From NCBI GenBank assembly GCA_019916065.1, contig CM034240.1:21313894-21377893 (forward strand): DNA of 64,000 nt, written 5' to 3'. Of the stretch, positions 25,717 through 37,757 are shown piece by piece. The notes below the pieces were generated by a model, which did not search any database, was not told the origin of the DNA, and worked only from the letters and a program-made list of their open reading frames with translations. This DNA is from Vitellaria paradoxa. Its lineage: Eukaryota > Streptophyta > Magnoliopsida > Ericales > Sapotaceae. Position numbers and translations under genes: made by a program. How positions within the stretch are numbered: the stretch's first letter is position 1; each line of letters opens with the position of its first letter.

Positions 25717-27213
25717 TGACCGCTCTTAGAAATTAAAGGGGTTTATACTTTCAAGTGCAAGAGGTGGTCATAGTTTAGTCTAGGTAAGTCCTAGGTCATC
25801 TCCATAGGGAGCAAGCGTGTGACTAGGTTTGGAAAAACTTGTTTTGAAAGCACCTACAAAGAATAGTAAATAGAAAAGAGAAAAACAATCTTTTGGGGTT
25901 TTCGAAACTAGGTTTCAAATATACTTAAACACAAAATTTAACTTAAACTAAAAGCACTAACAAAAAGACACAATTCAATTCTAGCAAATTACTCTTAAAT
26001 GGAAAACACTTAGTTTTAACCTATTCCTGTAATGGATTCAAAGGGATCGATTCGAATATGTTTATAACACAATGTAGCATCTATGCATATAGTGTTAGGT
26101 CAAAAAATTTAACTTTAAAAACCTTTCACAAAAGAAACATTGAAATAGGGTTTTGAAATCAACTTCGAAGTCATTAGGATATTAAACCGGAAACTTGGTG
26201 TGCATGAGCATCAACTCGTAACCAAGGGCCAATTATAGCACGGATGATTTGATTTCTATGGTTAAACCTAGACTTAACGAGTTTTACAATTTAATCAAAA
26301 AATATATTACGTTTAAAATCATAATATTTGATTCTATCTTCTTCTCTTTCATTACATTCTTAGGTTAAAACAAGAAGCCTAGCATATTGAAATTGTAAAC
26401 AAAACTACATGAAAAAGAACAAACATCCATTCTAAATTTTTAAGTTGAAAAGAAGTAAAACAAAACACGTACGAGAGTTATAAAAGTACGAAGTAGAAAT
26501 GTAAGAAAAAAAACTAAAATGAAAAATTTTCAATTGAAAATATTGAAGAATAATTCACTTATATGTAAACCCTAAGAGAGAGGAAAGTAAAATCACCTTA
26601 CGAAACTTCAAATAAAATTAATGCATAAAATGTAGTGTAACAAATCTAAAACAATGAACTTGAAAGCGTAAACCCTAACTTTAACACTAATGAAATAATG
26701 TAATGTAAAGCTCTCTCTGTAATGTCAGCAATCATGTTTATTTATAGGCTTACAGTAATTAAGGGTAAAAAGGTAAATTTACAATTTAAAAAATAATATA
26801 AAAAATTTGCTGAAGTGAAGTCACGAGCGCCAAACACAAAGTTGGTATGCACCCAAGGCTATTGCACATCCAAGTCCTGAAGCAGAGAAAAGGCTCCCGG
26901 CAGGCGCCCAAGGTGCATCTCATTAGAGTGCCCATGGTGGCATACGCCCAAGGTACAACACCCTTGTGCACCTATGAACGTTTGTGCCCATGAAACTTCA
27001 CAGTTGGGCGCCCCCTGCAGGTATTCTTTGCTTATTTGCACATTTAAGCCCCCAACTTTCTTTTCTTGAATTGTTTTCCTTCTATTACCTTACAAAACAA
27101 ATATCAAAGATAAGAAATCACAAAATACTAACAAAATCATTGAAATAGATCGATAATATGCTCAAATAGGTGATGGAATGATACATAAACATGTCAATGA
27201 TTGCGTACAGTCA
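25717..27213 (-). mobile_element. 5' LTR of the Athila element
   Basis: 1497 bases from TGACCGCTCTTAG to CAGTCA, aligning end to end with 15858-17393. GC-rich GCGCCCAAGGTGC-type modules recur at about 26820-27020. Confidence 0.85.
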
Positions 27214-29381
27214 CACAAATCCACTTGTGCCCATGATGCATCATAAAAACATATATAATATGTAAAGCAATAATGTAAACCAACACCAACATTTTTTGAC
27301 AATATTATGAAACATCGAAATCAAATCCTCATACATAAGCACATTATTATGTTACCAAAATACAGCTCATTTAAAACATAGGACATGACAAATGTCATAA
27401 ACCTCAATGTTTTATTCAACTATTTTCTCACTTTAGCTTTCTTATCATAATCATTTTTATCCATGTTCCATTCTTATTTACTTTACGAGGTGGGTACAAT
27501 CAACATCATCATCAAAGGCCATGATTAGCCTTAATATACATCATCATTAAGAGCCATGATTAGCCATACTACACATCTTCGTTAAGGGTCATGATTAGCC
27601 ACATTACACGTTATGCTATGGGCTACTAATCTATCGACATGAACACCAATCCCTGTGTAGGTTTTGGGTCTTTTAACCCTAGGTTAATCTCTATAGTTTT
27701 CCTATTTTCTCATATCCTCCCATCTCTATGTCACAACATCAAACACATCTTCTCTTTATTATTTATCATTTCCATTTACATAATTATGTTCACATTGCTA
27801 TCTTATTCAACCATGTAACAATTAATATCATCATGGTAGCCAAAAACAACAATCTCAATTCAATTCAACACTACAATAACATGTTATCACTTTATTATCA
27901 CCTTTTCTCATGTCCTTAACATATTCTCAACTCATATCATTTCAAACTTCGCATACTTTGCATTAATAAGTTTATCGCAACTCAATATGAAACATATATC
28001 AATAACAAGATATCAAAAATTAAGAAATATAACAAAAGAAACCTAAATTGAGACTCTGGAGCACCTAGGGCACCCTCGCAAGGGACCCGAGTGCCTACAC
28101 AAAGTGTTAGGGCACCCCTTTAGACCACTGGGGTGCCCCTTCTGTGGACAGGTTCAGGATTTCGCTCTTTTTCTCATGTTTTTTCCTAGAAACTCATTCT
28201 ATAACCAATTGCTTATACTTTTTTTGGTGTAAATTAACAAGTTCACAACCATGAGTGCTCAATAAAAATGTAACTTAGATAAGAAAATCCCAACTTTATA
28301 CTTTCTAAAGGGGTCTAGGGCACCCCCTTGATGGTCCCGGGCAACCCTGTCTACTTAACTAAGGCCGAATGAGGCTCCCTTGGCGCCCCTCTGAGTCCAA
28401 ACAGGTAATTCTATTTTGGTCCAAGTTCTAGTTCATGAGTTTATGTTTTAAACTTTGCCAAATCCAACTTTTAGTTCAAAACTTTGTTCTTATGTGTTGT
28501 TTAGGATCTATGAGACCTTAACAAAACAATTAAAATGAGTTTCAACTAATTAACTCTTACAAAATCAATTTCTCAATCTAACATATACATACACACTTAT
28601 ACATGTATCACTCAGTTCAATCTTCACATTCATGATTTGATAACCCAGAACATTCAACCTAACAACATCTAAAGGCATCTTTACACCATATACATATAGC
28701 CTATGAGCTTAAAGTCCCTACCTTAAGGTGTAAACAACTAAGAACTAAAAGCAATAGACTCTTATTTACAAGCTTCTAGCTTCGAGTAGATCAATCCCCT
28801 TACCCCTTGATTCTAACAACAAATAAACCATATAGATGAGTTCAAGGAGTGCTTAATTTCATTCTTGCAAGACTGATTTTTGTTTGGTTAAGTTTAGAAA
28901 AATTCACTAAAACCAAACCCCTTGGTTCCTTTCTCGATCCCAACTCTCTTTTTGTTCTCCTCTTTGGATCTCCAAACTCTCTCTCTTTCTCCCCTTTCAT
29001 CTACATATACATACAAAATCTAACTTGCTCTCCAAACATGCTATGGTACCCTACAACCTCCCCTTACCCCCTATTTTGTCCCAAAGCTACCATGGAAGTG
29101 AGCCCTCGATTGACAAATGCAGAGCCACATCAATCTATCAAAACTTACATAGGCGGAGCACCCCTCTGCTCTGAGGCCCGGGGACCCACCCCTCTCACCA
29201 AGGCACCCTTCTACATCTTTTCATGCCAAAATGCCTAATTTATGGTTTTTCGTCCATGACTTCCAAGATGTTCACCAATTACATCCTGAATGACCATAGC
29301 TAACCAAATTATCATATCATTACCTCCTAAACTTGCTAAAATCATCGAATTATGTTAATATCGAAAATTTAGGATCATACA
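27214..29381 (-). mobile_element. Middle Tekay-type LTR, distal part
   Basis: Continuation of 15538-15857 after the Athila insertion. It ends at AGGATCATACA, equivalent to GGATATTACA in the left and right LTRs. The pyrimidine run 29382-29395 beside it is the polypurine tract of the right unit. It includes the diverged GGTGCCCC modules near 28060-28145 and 28310-28400. Confidence 0.8.
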
Positions 29382-30950
29382 TCCTCTCCTCCTTATAAAA
29401 ATTTTGTCTTCAAAATTTAGTACGTAACATAATCTAGTTGCAGATGCCATTCCTGCATCTCAGACTTATGCTCTCAGGTAGATTTTTCAATACCATGTTG
29501 CTTTCGCAATACTCGAACCAACGAAATTGTCTTGCCTTGAAGCACTTGGTCTCAAGAATCCAAAATTTAAACTGGCCTTACTTCATATATCACATTAGAA
29601 TCTACCTTCAGTTCAGTCCAATTTAGCACGTGAGTAGGGTCTAGAATATACTTACAGGTGGTAGTGCTAACCGGTAAGCAACCGCTCCAATTCTAGCCAA
29701 TATCTCAAACGAACCAATATATCTGGGAGATAACTTTCTTTGTCTTCCAAACCTGAACTGTCCCTTGCGCGATGACACTTTTAAAAATGTATGATCCCCC
29801 ACTTGAAATTCCAAGGGTCTTCTTCTTTGATCCACATTGCTCTTTTGGTGGTTGTGCCCTGTCTCTAACTTTTGCCCATAACTTTGACATTCACATTAGT
29901 TTCTTGAACCAACTTCGGTCCAATCATAGTTGTTTCTCCAACCTGTGTCCAATAAACTGATGATCTATATGGTCTACCATATAATGTCTTCAATAGTGCC
30001 ATCCTAATCCTAGCTTGATAACTGCTGTTAAAAGCAAATTCAACCAGTGGCAAATGATCATCCCAGCTTCCTTTGAAATCTAACACACAAGCTTGAAACA
30101 TATCTTCTAGAATCTGAACCGTTCGCTTAGACTGTCCATCGGTTTGAGGGTGATAGGCCGTATTAAAGCATAATTATGCTCCCACAGCTACCTAAAAACT
30201 TTTCTAAAATAGGAAAATAAATCGTGAGTCCCAATCTGAAACAATCAATACAGGCGTCTCATGTAATCTTACAATTTCTCGAACATACAACTAGGCTAAG
30301 GAATCTGTCGAATTCGTCATCCACATTGACAAAAAGTGAGCTGATTTAGTCAAACGATCCACAATTACCCATATGGCATCACAACCTCATTTAGTCCTTG
30401 GCAACCCTGACATAAAATCGATAGTCTCATTTTCCCATTTCCACTCAGATATCATTTAATAGCTATAATAATCTGGCTAGTCTTTGATGCTCCGCCTTCA
30501 CTTGTTGACAAGTTAGGCATTTGCTAATGAATTCTGCCATATCTCTTTCCATTCCAGTCCAATAGAATTGTCACTTCAAGTCATGATACATCTTCGTGTC
30601 TCTTAGATACACTACCAAACATGAATGATGGAACTCCTTCATAACTTCATTTCAAACAAAGGAATGTACAAAAATCCTTCCTTGATATCTGAACACCCCA
30701 TTATTATCTACCATCTAGCCCACAATATCCACTAGACCTCATACTTTCACTCGAGTATCATCAGTTTTTCATCAGATCTCTATGCTTTGATTACCGTACT
30801 AACTAATACTAGTTAAATGAAAAAAGTATACAATACCACCCATTCATCCCCCTCTTTAAGCTCCTGGTCAAATTCATTTAAAGTTCTTATCATTTCCTAT
30901 TCCTTAGCTATAATACTGGCTACGGTGCCCCTGAGTCTTTCCACTCAATG
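29382..30950 (-). pseudogene. Tekay-type integrase with chromodomain, right unit
   Basis: Minus-strand order: zinc-binding and core sequence (about 30950-30130, degraded), then the late core frame 30101-29865 (ACVLDFKGSWDDHLPLVEFA, LYGRPYRS), then the GPY/F-type module in 29835-29641 (SFEILARIGAVAYRLALP), then chromodomain-like sequence toward 29440. Frames are broken by stops. The chromodomain of this lineage normally directs insertion to particular chromatin. Confidence 0.82.
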
Positions 30951-32310
30951 CATTTGCAACCATATTAGCTTTCCCCAGATGATAGTAGAAGTCAAAGTCG
31001 TAATCTTCTATATACTCCATCCATCTTCGGTGTCTCAAATTCAAGTCTTTCTAGGCAAAAATATACTCTAAACTCTTCTGATCTAAGAACCCTCCAAACC
31101 TTTCACTTATGGGTAGTGTCTCCAACTCTTCGAGGCAAAAATTACAACTGCTAATTCTAACTCATAAATTGGATAATTCTACTCATGAGTTTTCAAATGC
31201 GTTAAACCAGAGGCCACAGCTCTTCCATTCTACATGAGGACACAACCAAGCCCTTCTAAGGATGCGTCATAATATATCAAGTAACCTACTCCTCTTTCGA
31301 GAATGATTAACACCGGTGTAGTAGTTAGTCTCTTCTTAATCTCTAGGAATGACTTTTCATAGGCATCGTTCCATTCAAACTTAACCCTTTTCTAGCTCAA
31401 CTTGGTCAGAGGAACTGCTAACCTGGAAAAATCCAAAATGAACCTTCTGTAGAATCCTGCTGACCCTAAAAAACTACGAATTTCAAATATATTTTTTAGC
31501 CTAGACCACTCCAAAATAGCCTCAATCTTGGATGGATCTACTGCCACACCTTCTTCAAGTCCACATGCTCGAGAAACTTTACTTAACTTAGCATATAACT
31601 AATGATTTTTCAACCTTTATAACACAAGTCTCAAATATTACTCATGATCTTCCTCTGACTTGGAATATACCAAGTCATCATCTATAAACACCACAACAAA
31701 TTTATCCAAATAATCTCTAAAGACTCTATCATCAAGTCCATGAATATTGCTAGTGCGTTTGTCAAGCCAAATGGCATAACCAAGAACTCGTAATTACTTA
31801 CCAAGTCTCAAATGCTGTCTTTGAAATATTTTCTTCCCTTACTCTTAGATGGTGATACCCTGACCTCAAATTAGTCTTCAAAAATACAGATGATCTTTTC
31901 AATTGGTCAAACAAATCATTAATTGTTGGTAACAAGTACCTGCTCTTAATAGTCACTCTATTAAGCTTTCTATAGTCGATACACATTCTTAATGTCCTAC
32001 CTTTCTTGGCTACAAATAATGCTGGTGCACCCCAAGATGAGTTACTTGGCTTAACAAAGCCCTTAGCTAATAACTCTTTAACCTGATTCTTCAATTCTAC
32101 CAATTCTGCTGGTGTTAACCTGTACGAGAGAATGGAAATAGGCTTTGTGCTTAGAACCAAGTCAATATGAAACTCCAACTCCCACTCAAATGGCAAGCCA
32201 GAAATCTTTTTTAGGAATACTTTAGGAAATTCATATACAACTTTCGACAATTCGATTTTCTGTTCCTTATCTTCTTCTTCTATGATCATACAAGCAAATA
32301 AGGTACACAA
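30951..32310 (-). pseudogene. Tekay-type reverse transcriptase and RNase H
   Basis: The frame 32310-31798 contains the RT fingers and palm start: [55 protein letters not shown] and a degraded [18 protein letters not shown]. The catalytic FIDD motif follows at 31677-31688, where the residue after it is Asp instead of the usual Ile/Leu. RNase H-like sequence runs to about 30960. Frameshifts separate the parts. Confidence 0.85.
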
Positions 32311-32850
32311 TTAAACCTTTTCACGGCCATCCAAAAGTGATAAGTCTCGCAACTCACACCAATATATAAAGAAATGAATCCAATCTTCCTCTAGAGTAGC
32401 CAAAGTTACTTTACGTTTATGACAATCAATCATAGCTTAATAGGATAAAAGCTAATTCATTCCAAATATGACATTGAAACCCCTCATCTCCAATATAATC
32501 AAATCAAACACCAAAATAAATTCTCACCTATCAATAACATCCCATACCCTTTAGTCACACCCTTTACATACTTACGTTAATGAAGAACATCCAGTTATGA
32601 GTGTCTCCACACGTAAAAGTAAATCTAACATGCTAACATCTATTCTGAAAGTAGATACAAATGATACAGTAATAAATGAATGAGATGCTCTAGTGTCTAA
32701 GAGTACTGTGGCACTAGATAAATAAATACGAAAAATACCTCTGGTCACTGTAGGCTCTACAGGTATCCCCTGTTGTCTTACTGCAAATACTATACCCTAT
32801 GCTGGCATATTATATGGTCTGCCTAGTCTTTTTCCTTGTGGGGCCACCCT
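32311..32850 (-). pseudogene. Tekay-type aspartic protease remnant
   Basis: Around 32665-32715 the minus strand reads VLLDTRASHSFI. The family active site is D-T/S-G-A, so Gly appears replaced by Arg (a GGA-to-AGA type change), which should inactivate it. Other stops surround the motif. Confidence 0.65.
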
Positions 32851-34182
32851 CTGCTACTGTGAACCCTCACTCTACACAGTCTCCTGTGGAATATCCTCTA
32901 CTGATGCTACTGCTGTATAGATTAGGAGGTCGATGAACGACTCCCTAAAAAGACTATCCTATCTATATAAATCTAACTTGATACCACTCAATGTCTGTTG
33001 ACAAAACTGTTGAATGTGACCCATTTGTCCACATCTATAGCAAACCCTATTCTACTTGGTCAGTTCGCCTCTTACCACCCCTGCCAACCCTGTCTGTCTC
33101 TTAATCCTGGGGCACTCTGTACTTTTATGACCTAGCTATCTACAATTAAAATGTATAACCTATCTTTGAGAAGTCCCTTCTTATCTCCTAGACTATGTGG
33201 GTGTTGTACTCCCTTGATATGACGACTATACTTACGAAGCTAATGAACTGCCTCTCAATCTCTTCTTATTCCCGCCTTCCTGGTGAACGCCTAAACTCCT
33301 AGCACAACGGCCTTCTTGAATATTTTTTATCTCATTCAAATCCCTCTCTACGGTCATTACCCTATTAATCATGGCCTCATAATCATCTAAACATAATAAT
33401 ACTGTCTTATTTCTTAGAGCCGGTCTCAATCCCCACTCAAACCTCCTATACTTCAGGTGAGTGGTAGAAACAAGTTCAGGTGCATACTTGGACAAATTAG
33501 AAAACTTTCTCCCATATTCCAATACTGTCATGTTCTCTTGTATAAAATTGGCTAACTCTTCCCATTTTACTTCTCTCAATGACTGTGGGAAGAAATGATC
33601 CTTAAACTTTTCCTTAAATCTCTCCTAAGTGATACCCAATGATCCTCCTGAATCCCTTATGCTCGCCCATCAAGCCGATGCCCGCCACATCAACTGAAAA
33701 ATGGCCAAAGTAATGTGGGTCAGATGGCCAGTAATCTCTATAGCCATTAGGATTTTTCACACTCATCTAAAAATTGCCTGATTATGTCTGTGTCAGCTAC
33801 TCCACATAAGTCGAAGGCTTCATCCTCTTAAACCTCTCAAGTGTATTCGAACCAGTTTGCATTGGTGGTTGTAGGCCCGCTTGGGCACCTCTTGCTATTA
33901 CAGCCATAGTTGTTGCCAACTACTGTAACATGCCCCAGCACCTATGACTACAAGCTGTGCGACCTCAGGTGCCCAGGATTGCACCTCTTCCTCTTCTGGG
34001 GCCTCCTGTTATATCTTATGCTGTGCCTCAACTACTTCACTTAAGTGTGTTTCCTATCCTTGCTGAATAGGTGCGTTAATCTCATCTTGATCTACCGAGG
34101 CATCTCCCCATCCTCCACTTTTACCCCATCCTCTACCACGACCTCTACCTTGGCCTCTATCTCTCATTCCTCGTGGTGGCAT
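32851..34182 (-). pseudogene. Tekay-type gag
   Basis: Starts at the ATG at 34182 with an Arg/Gly-rich leader (MPPRGMRDRGQGRGRGRGWG), as in Tekay gag. The capsid core is in 33579-33232 (FIQENMTVLEYGRKF, LSKYAPELV, RRFEWGLRPALR). A CCHC knuckle is at 33003-33045 (CYRCGQMGHIQQFC). Frames are broken by stops, including one after residue 69 of the first frame. Confidence 0.82.
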
Positions 34183-34709
34183 ATTTATCTGAAAATATGA
34201 AAAAGTGTAAAAATTGTGAGGTTTAGTTAAAACTTTTAAGATTAAAACATAGCACAACTTCAATTAATATTAAAGTAACACTTTTAGAAGTTCATAGGAT
34301 TGCAACATAATGACATCAAACTTCTATTGCTTATGATTACATTAATAGTTTCAACGTTGTAGCAGTTTTTAAACTACATTACTAACTAAAATTTGAAGGA
34401 AAATACAACATGACACTTGTTGTTGAACCTTATGACCACTCTAACGACCATCAGGGGGAATTGCCCTTTTCCAAAATTTTTCCTCTTTTCACTTTTCGAC
34501 CTCAATCATAGGGATAACACTTATGGCTGTGCCTTTTCTTACAACAATCTACAAGTATATACCCTAATCTGTGAAAGTTGCCACAAGCTCCTTGTAGGTC
34601 CTCTCCCCTACTAAAAGTTTCACCCATCTTACGAGTACTGGTTTCTTGTGTGCCAGTGCTCTAACTACCCGCCATATATGGGGTCACTGTCGGGTTAGCT
34701 TGTGGGATG

Positions 34710-35033
34710 CTAGATCATGAGCACATTATGTACTATCATCACTGGAAATGCATAATGGAGTGGGTAGTTGACTTGATAGGGCATTGTGTACTGATATGGG
34801 CAGTGTTCGGGATGTGAAATTTGATAAGATGTCCCATAATAAGGTACTACTAGCTGACTTATAGTTGATGACACAAGGGTTGTTTCTGTCACATTCACTT
34901 GCTCATTCTGTGGAAGAGATTCATTCAAACACTCAGTTGTTACTTCGATAAAGATATTATCATCGGGAAACATAATATGCACATCAACTTCCTGGGGTCT
35001 AGTGTTGCTGCATTCTCCTTTTTCCATCCCCAT
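34710..35033 (-). CDS. Unidentified 107-codon frame in the Tekay leader
   Basis: Open frame between the PBS (35152) and gag (34182), starting MGMEKGECSNTRP and with a Tyr/Pro-rich middle (YYGTSYQISHPEHCPYQYTM). I do not recognise it. Tekay leaders are usually shorter and non-coding. It could be a leader ORF of this family, a captured or inserted fragment, or chance. The remaining leader (34183-34709 and 35034-35151) shows no gene. Confidence 0.3.
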   Translation of the reverse strand: MGMEKGECSNTRPQEVDVHIMFPDDNIFIEVTTECLNESLPQNEQVNVTETTLVSSTISQLVVPYYGTSYQISHPEHCPYQYTMPYQVNYPLHYAFPVMIVHNVLMI

Positions 35034-35151
35034 CTAAAATTTTAATAGGGTCATTAATTTCAAAAAATTAGGTCCAATTAAATGTCATATAATATTTAAA
35101 CATGCTGTATGAAATACAAGACTCCTAATGTCCTTAGGTATTTTGATTTAC

Positions 35152-35163
35152 GCTCTGATACCA
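35152..35163 (-). promoter_or_regulatory. Tekay primer-binding site, initiator tRNA-Met type
   Basis: The minus strand reads TGGTATCAGAGC, a perfect match to the usual initiator tRNA-Met PBS core, three bases from the LTR end at 35167. Confidence 0.88.
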
Positions 35164-35166
35164 ACT

Positions 35167-36852
35167 TATCACACCCCAGATCTCATAACCATGGGGTAAG
35201 TGAATCAACACACAAATCATGCACTAATTAACTATGCACTAATTAGAGCAATATAACAACCCTGAAGCAATATTTAACGCAAGATAACAACATAATATAA
35301 ACCAAGCCTTGGCTATTGCCACGCCATTATGCTCCAACACATCCTATAATAATACATAAGCATAGTCTTTAAGGCCTTTACAAACCAATCGAATAAATCT
35401 CTAAATTAAAATAATATTAGAGTCCTAAATAAAAATTTTACTTAAGAAAATGAAAATGTTATGTCTGCAACAAGTTTTGCACTTCTAATCCTACCAAATG
35501 CCCACCTAATTCTTAAGATCTATTCCTACAACAAAGTCTATAGGGATGTGAGCACTATTCCACTGTGCTGACGAAGCTTCATAAGAACATATATAATATG
35601 TAAAGCAATAACATAAACCAACACCAACATTTCCCAACAATATCATGAAATATCAAAATCCAAATCCTCATACATAAGCATCATAATTACGTTATTAAAA
35701 TATATCTCATTTATAACATAGGCCATGATAAATGTTATAAACCTCAATATTTTATTCAACTATTTTCTCACCTTAGCATTCTTATCATAATCATTCCTAT
35801 CTATGTTCCATTCTCATTTAATTTACAGGGTGGGCACAATATCAAACATACATGTTTTCTATTTATTACTTATCATTTCCATTTACATAATTATGTTCAC
35901 ATTACTATCTCATTCAACCGTGTAACAATTAATATCATCATGATAGCCAAAAATAATAATCTCAATTCATTCAACATTACGATAACATCTTATCACTTTA
36001 TTATCACCTTTTCTCATTTCCTTAACACATTCTTAACTCATATTATCTCAAACATCGCATAATTTGCATTAACAAGTTTATCACAACTCAATATGAAACA
36101 TATATCAACAATAAGATATCTAAAATCGAGAAATATAATAAAAAAAACCTAAACTAAAATTCTAGAGCACTGAGGGCACCCTTGTAAGGGACTCAAGCAC
36201 CCGCATAAAGGATCAAGGCCCCTCTTTGGACCACTGGGGCGCCCCTCTATCGGAAAGTTCAAGATTTCACTCTTTTTCTTGTACTTTTTCCCAAAAACTC
36301 ATTCTATAACCAATTCTCTATACTCACAAGCCTTCTTGTGTAAATTGGCAAGTTCAGAACCATGTGTGTTCAATAAAAAGACAACTTAGATAAGAAAATC
36401 CCAACTTTATACTTCCTGGAGGGGTCCGGGTGCCCACTTGAGGGATTCGGGTGCCCTCTCTACTTAACTAAGGTCAAATGAGGCTCCTCGGGTGCCCGTA
36501 TAGGGACCCCGAGTGCCTCTCTGTGTCCAAACAGGTTGGGTTGATGTTTCAAAATTTGCCAAATCCAACTTTAGGTTTAAAACGTTGTTCCTATGTATGG
36601 TTTAGGATCTGTAAGACCTCAATAAACAATCACAATAAGTTGCAACTAATTAACTCTTGCAAAATCAATTTCTCAATTCAATATATGCACACACACTTAT
36701 ACATGTATCACTTGGTTCAATCTTCACATTCATGATTTGATAACCTAAAACATTCAATCTAACAACTAAAGGCATCTTTACACCATATATATACAACTTA
36801 TGAGCTTAGAGTCCCTACCTCAAGGTGTAAACAACTAAGAACCAAAAGTAGC
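35167..36852 (-). mobile_element. Right Tekay-type LTR, PBS-proximal part
   Basis: Starts TATCACACCCC (expected TGTCACACCCC) and runs to the copia insertion. Together with 43547-44164 it makes an LTR of about 2.3 kb, a normal size for Tekay/Del. It is the 5' LTR of the right unit. GC-rich GGGTGCCC modules are seen at 36165-36250 and 36415-36530. Confidence 0.82.
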
Positions 36853-37701
36853 TGTTAAGGCTAAAATTGAATATTAGCAAATACATGGTCAAAGATAGTG
36901 GTTTGTGATGTCTAGACTTAGTGTAGGCTAAGGCACTAGAGTCTTAAGTCAAAAAGAACTGAAAAGGCCTCAAGAAAGCTGTGTTTGCATACTACTGAAA
37001 GTCCTGACAAGGTTCAGAATTGATTTACGCACGATGTCCGTAGGAAGGCCACAGTTTGGCGCTAGAAAATCTCAAGCTAAATTCTAAGATTTGGCCGTGC
37101 GGGATCACTGCACTGATTCGTGGGATGGCCGCGAGAAGCCCGCGGGTGTGCCCTTCCCGCAAAGGAGGCTTTACCAACTTGTTTTGATCGGTTCGAGCCC
37201 TAACCACCTCTATTTGTCTATATATATCTCTTGGCGTCTTCTAAAAAAAGTGACACACAAGGGGAGAGAGAATAAACATGAGATTGGAAGCTTGAAATTT
37301 CAATTATTCTCTCCATTACTTAGCCAACATATTTCGTGTTCAATCCGAAGGAGTTCGGGTTTGAGGTTTATGGATGCTGAGGATTCAGCACGTTGTGGAT
37401 TCAGCACGTTGTGGATTCAACAAAGCTACCATGGATTCAATGTTGAGCCTTTGAGGAGTCGAAGGGCTTTCACTGAATGAGTTGATGAATTGAAGATTCA
37501 AGCAAACGTCAACAAGAGTATAGAGTCGAGGGGTTGATCTATCGAGGGGTTGAGTTTGTAACCAACATTTGATTTTAGTGAATGTTTTGTTTGAGGTTTT
37601 CCTTCGTAGGTTTCCTCGTTTCATGTATACTGCCTTCTACACTCTTTTGTTTGTGTGTGGTTGATTGTTTGAGATCTCCATCAGCATATTGCTAAATTTT
37701 A
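36853..37701 (+). mobile_element. SIRE 5' LTR
   Basis: 849 bases starting TGTTAAGG. The last bases read TTTA where the 3' LTR has TTCA, so the terminal CA is mutated. TATATATATC near 37220 could serve as a TATA-like signal. Confidence 0.85.
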
Positions 37702-37703
37702 AT

Positions 37704-37715
37704 TGGTATTAGAGC
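37704..37715 (+). promoter_or_regulatory. SIRE primer-binding site
   Basis: TGGTATTAGAGC, one change from the initiator tRNA-Met PBS core, two bases after the LTR. Confidence 0.85.
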
Positions 37716-37757
37716 GGGTACGCTTCTGAGAACAAAATGTGATCTTGTTATTTACTG

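Larger units (their letters stand above)
15858..27213 (-). mobile_element. Complete but decayed Athila-type Ty3 retrotransposon
   Basis: 11.36 kb with two LTRs, a PBS, gag, protease, RT, RNase H and integrase in minus-strand order, inserted in the middle Tekay LTR. Flanks are CATCA (15853-15857) and CACAA (27214-27218), an imperfect target duplication. The two LTRs differ at about 12% of positions over the first 165 bases compared by eye, so the insertion is old. Many lesions look like C-to-T or G-to-A changes. Confidence 0.88.

Noticed and set aside
27500..27620. Short periodic repeats of CATGATTAGCC-like units (also near 9970-10040)
   Set aside because: Local periodicity within Tekay LTRs shared by homologous positions; treated as part of the LTR and not as a separate satellite.
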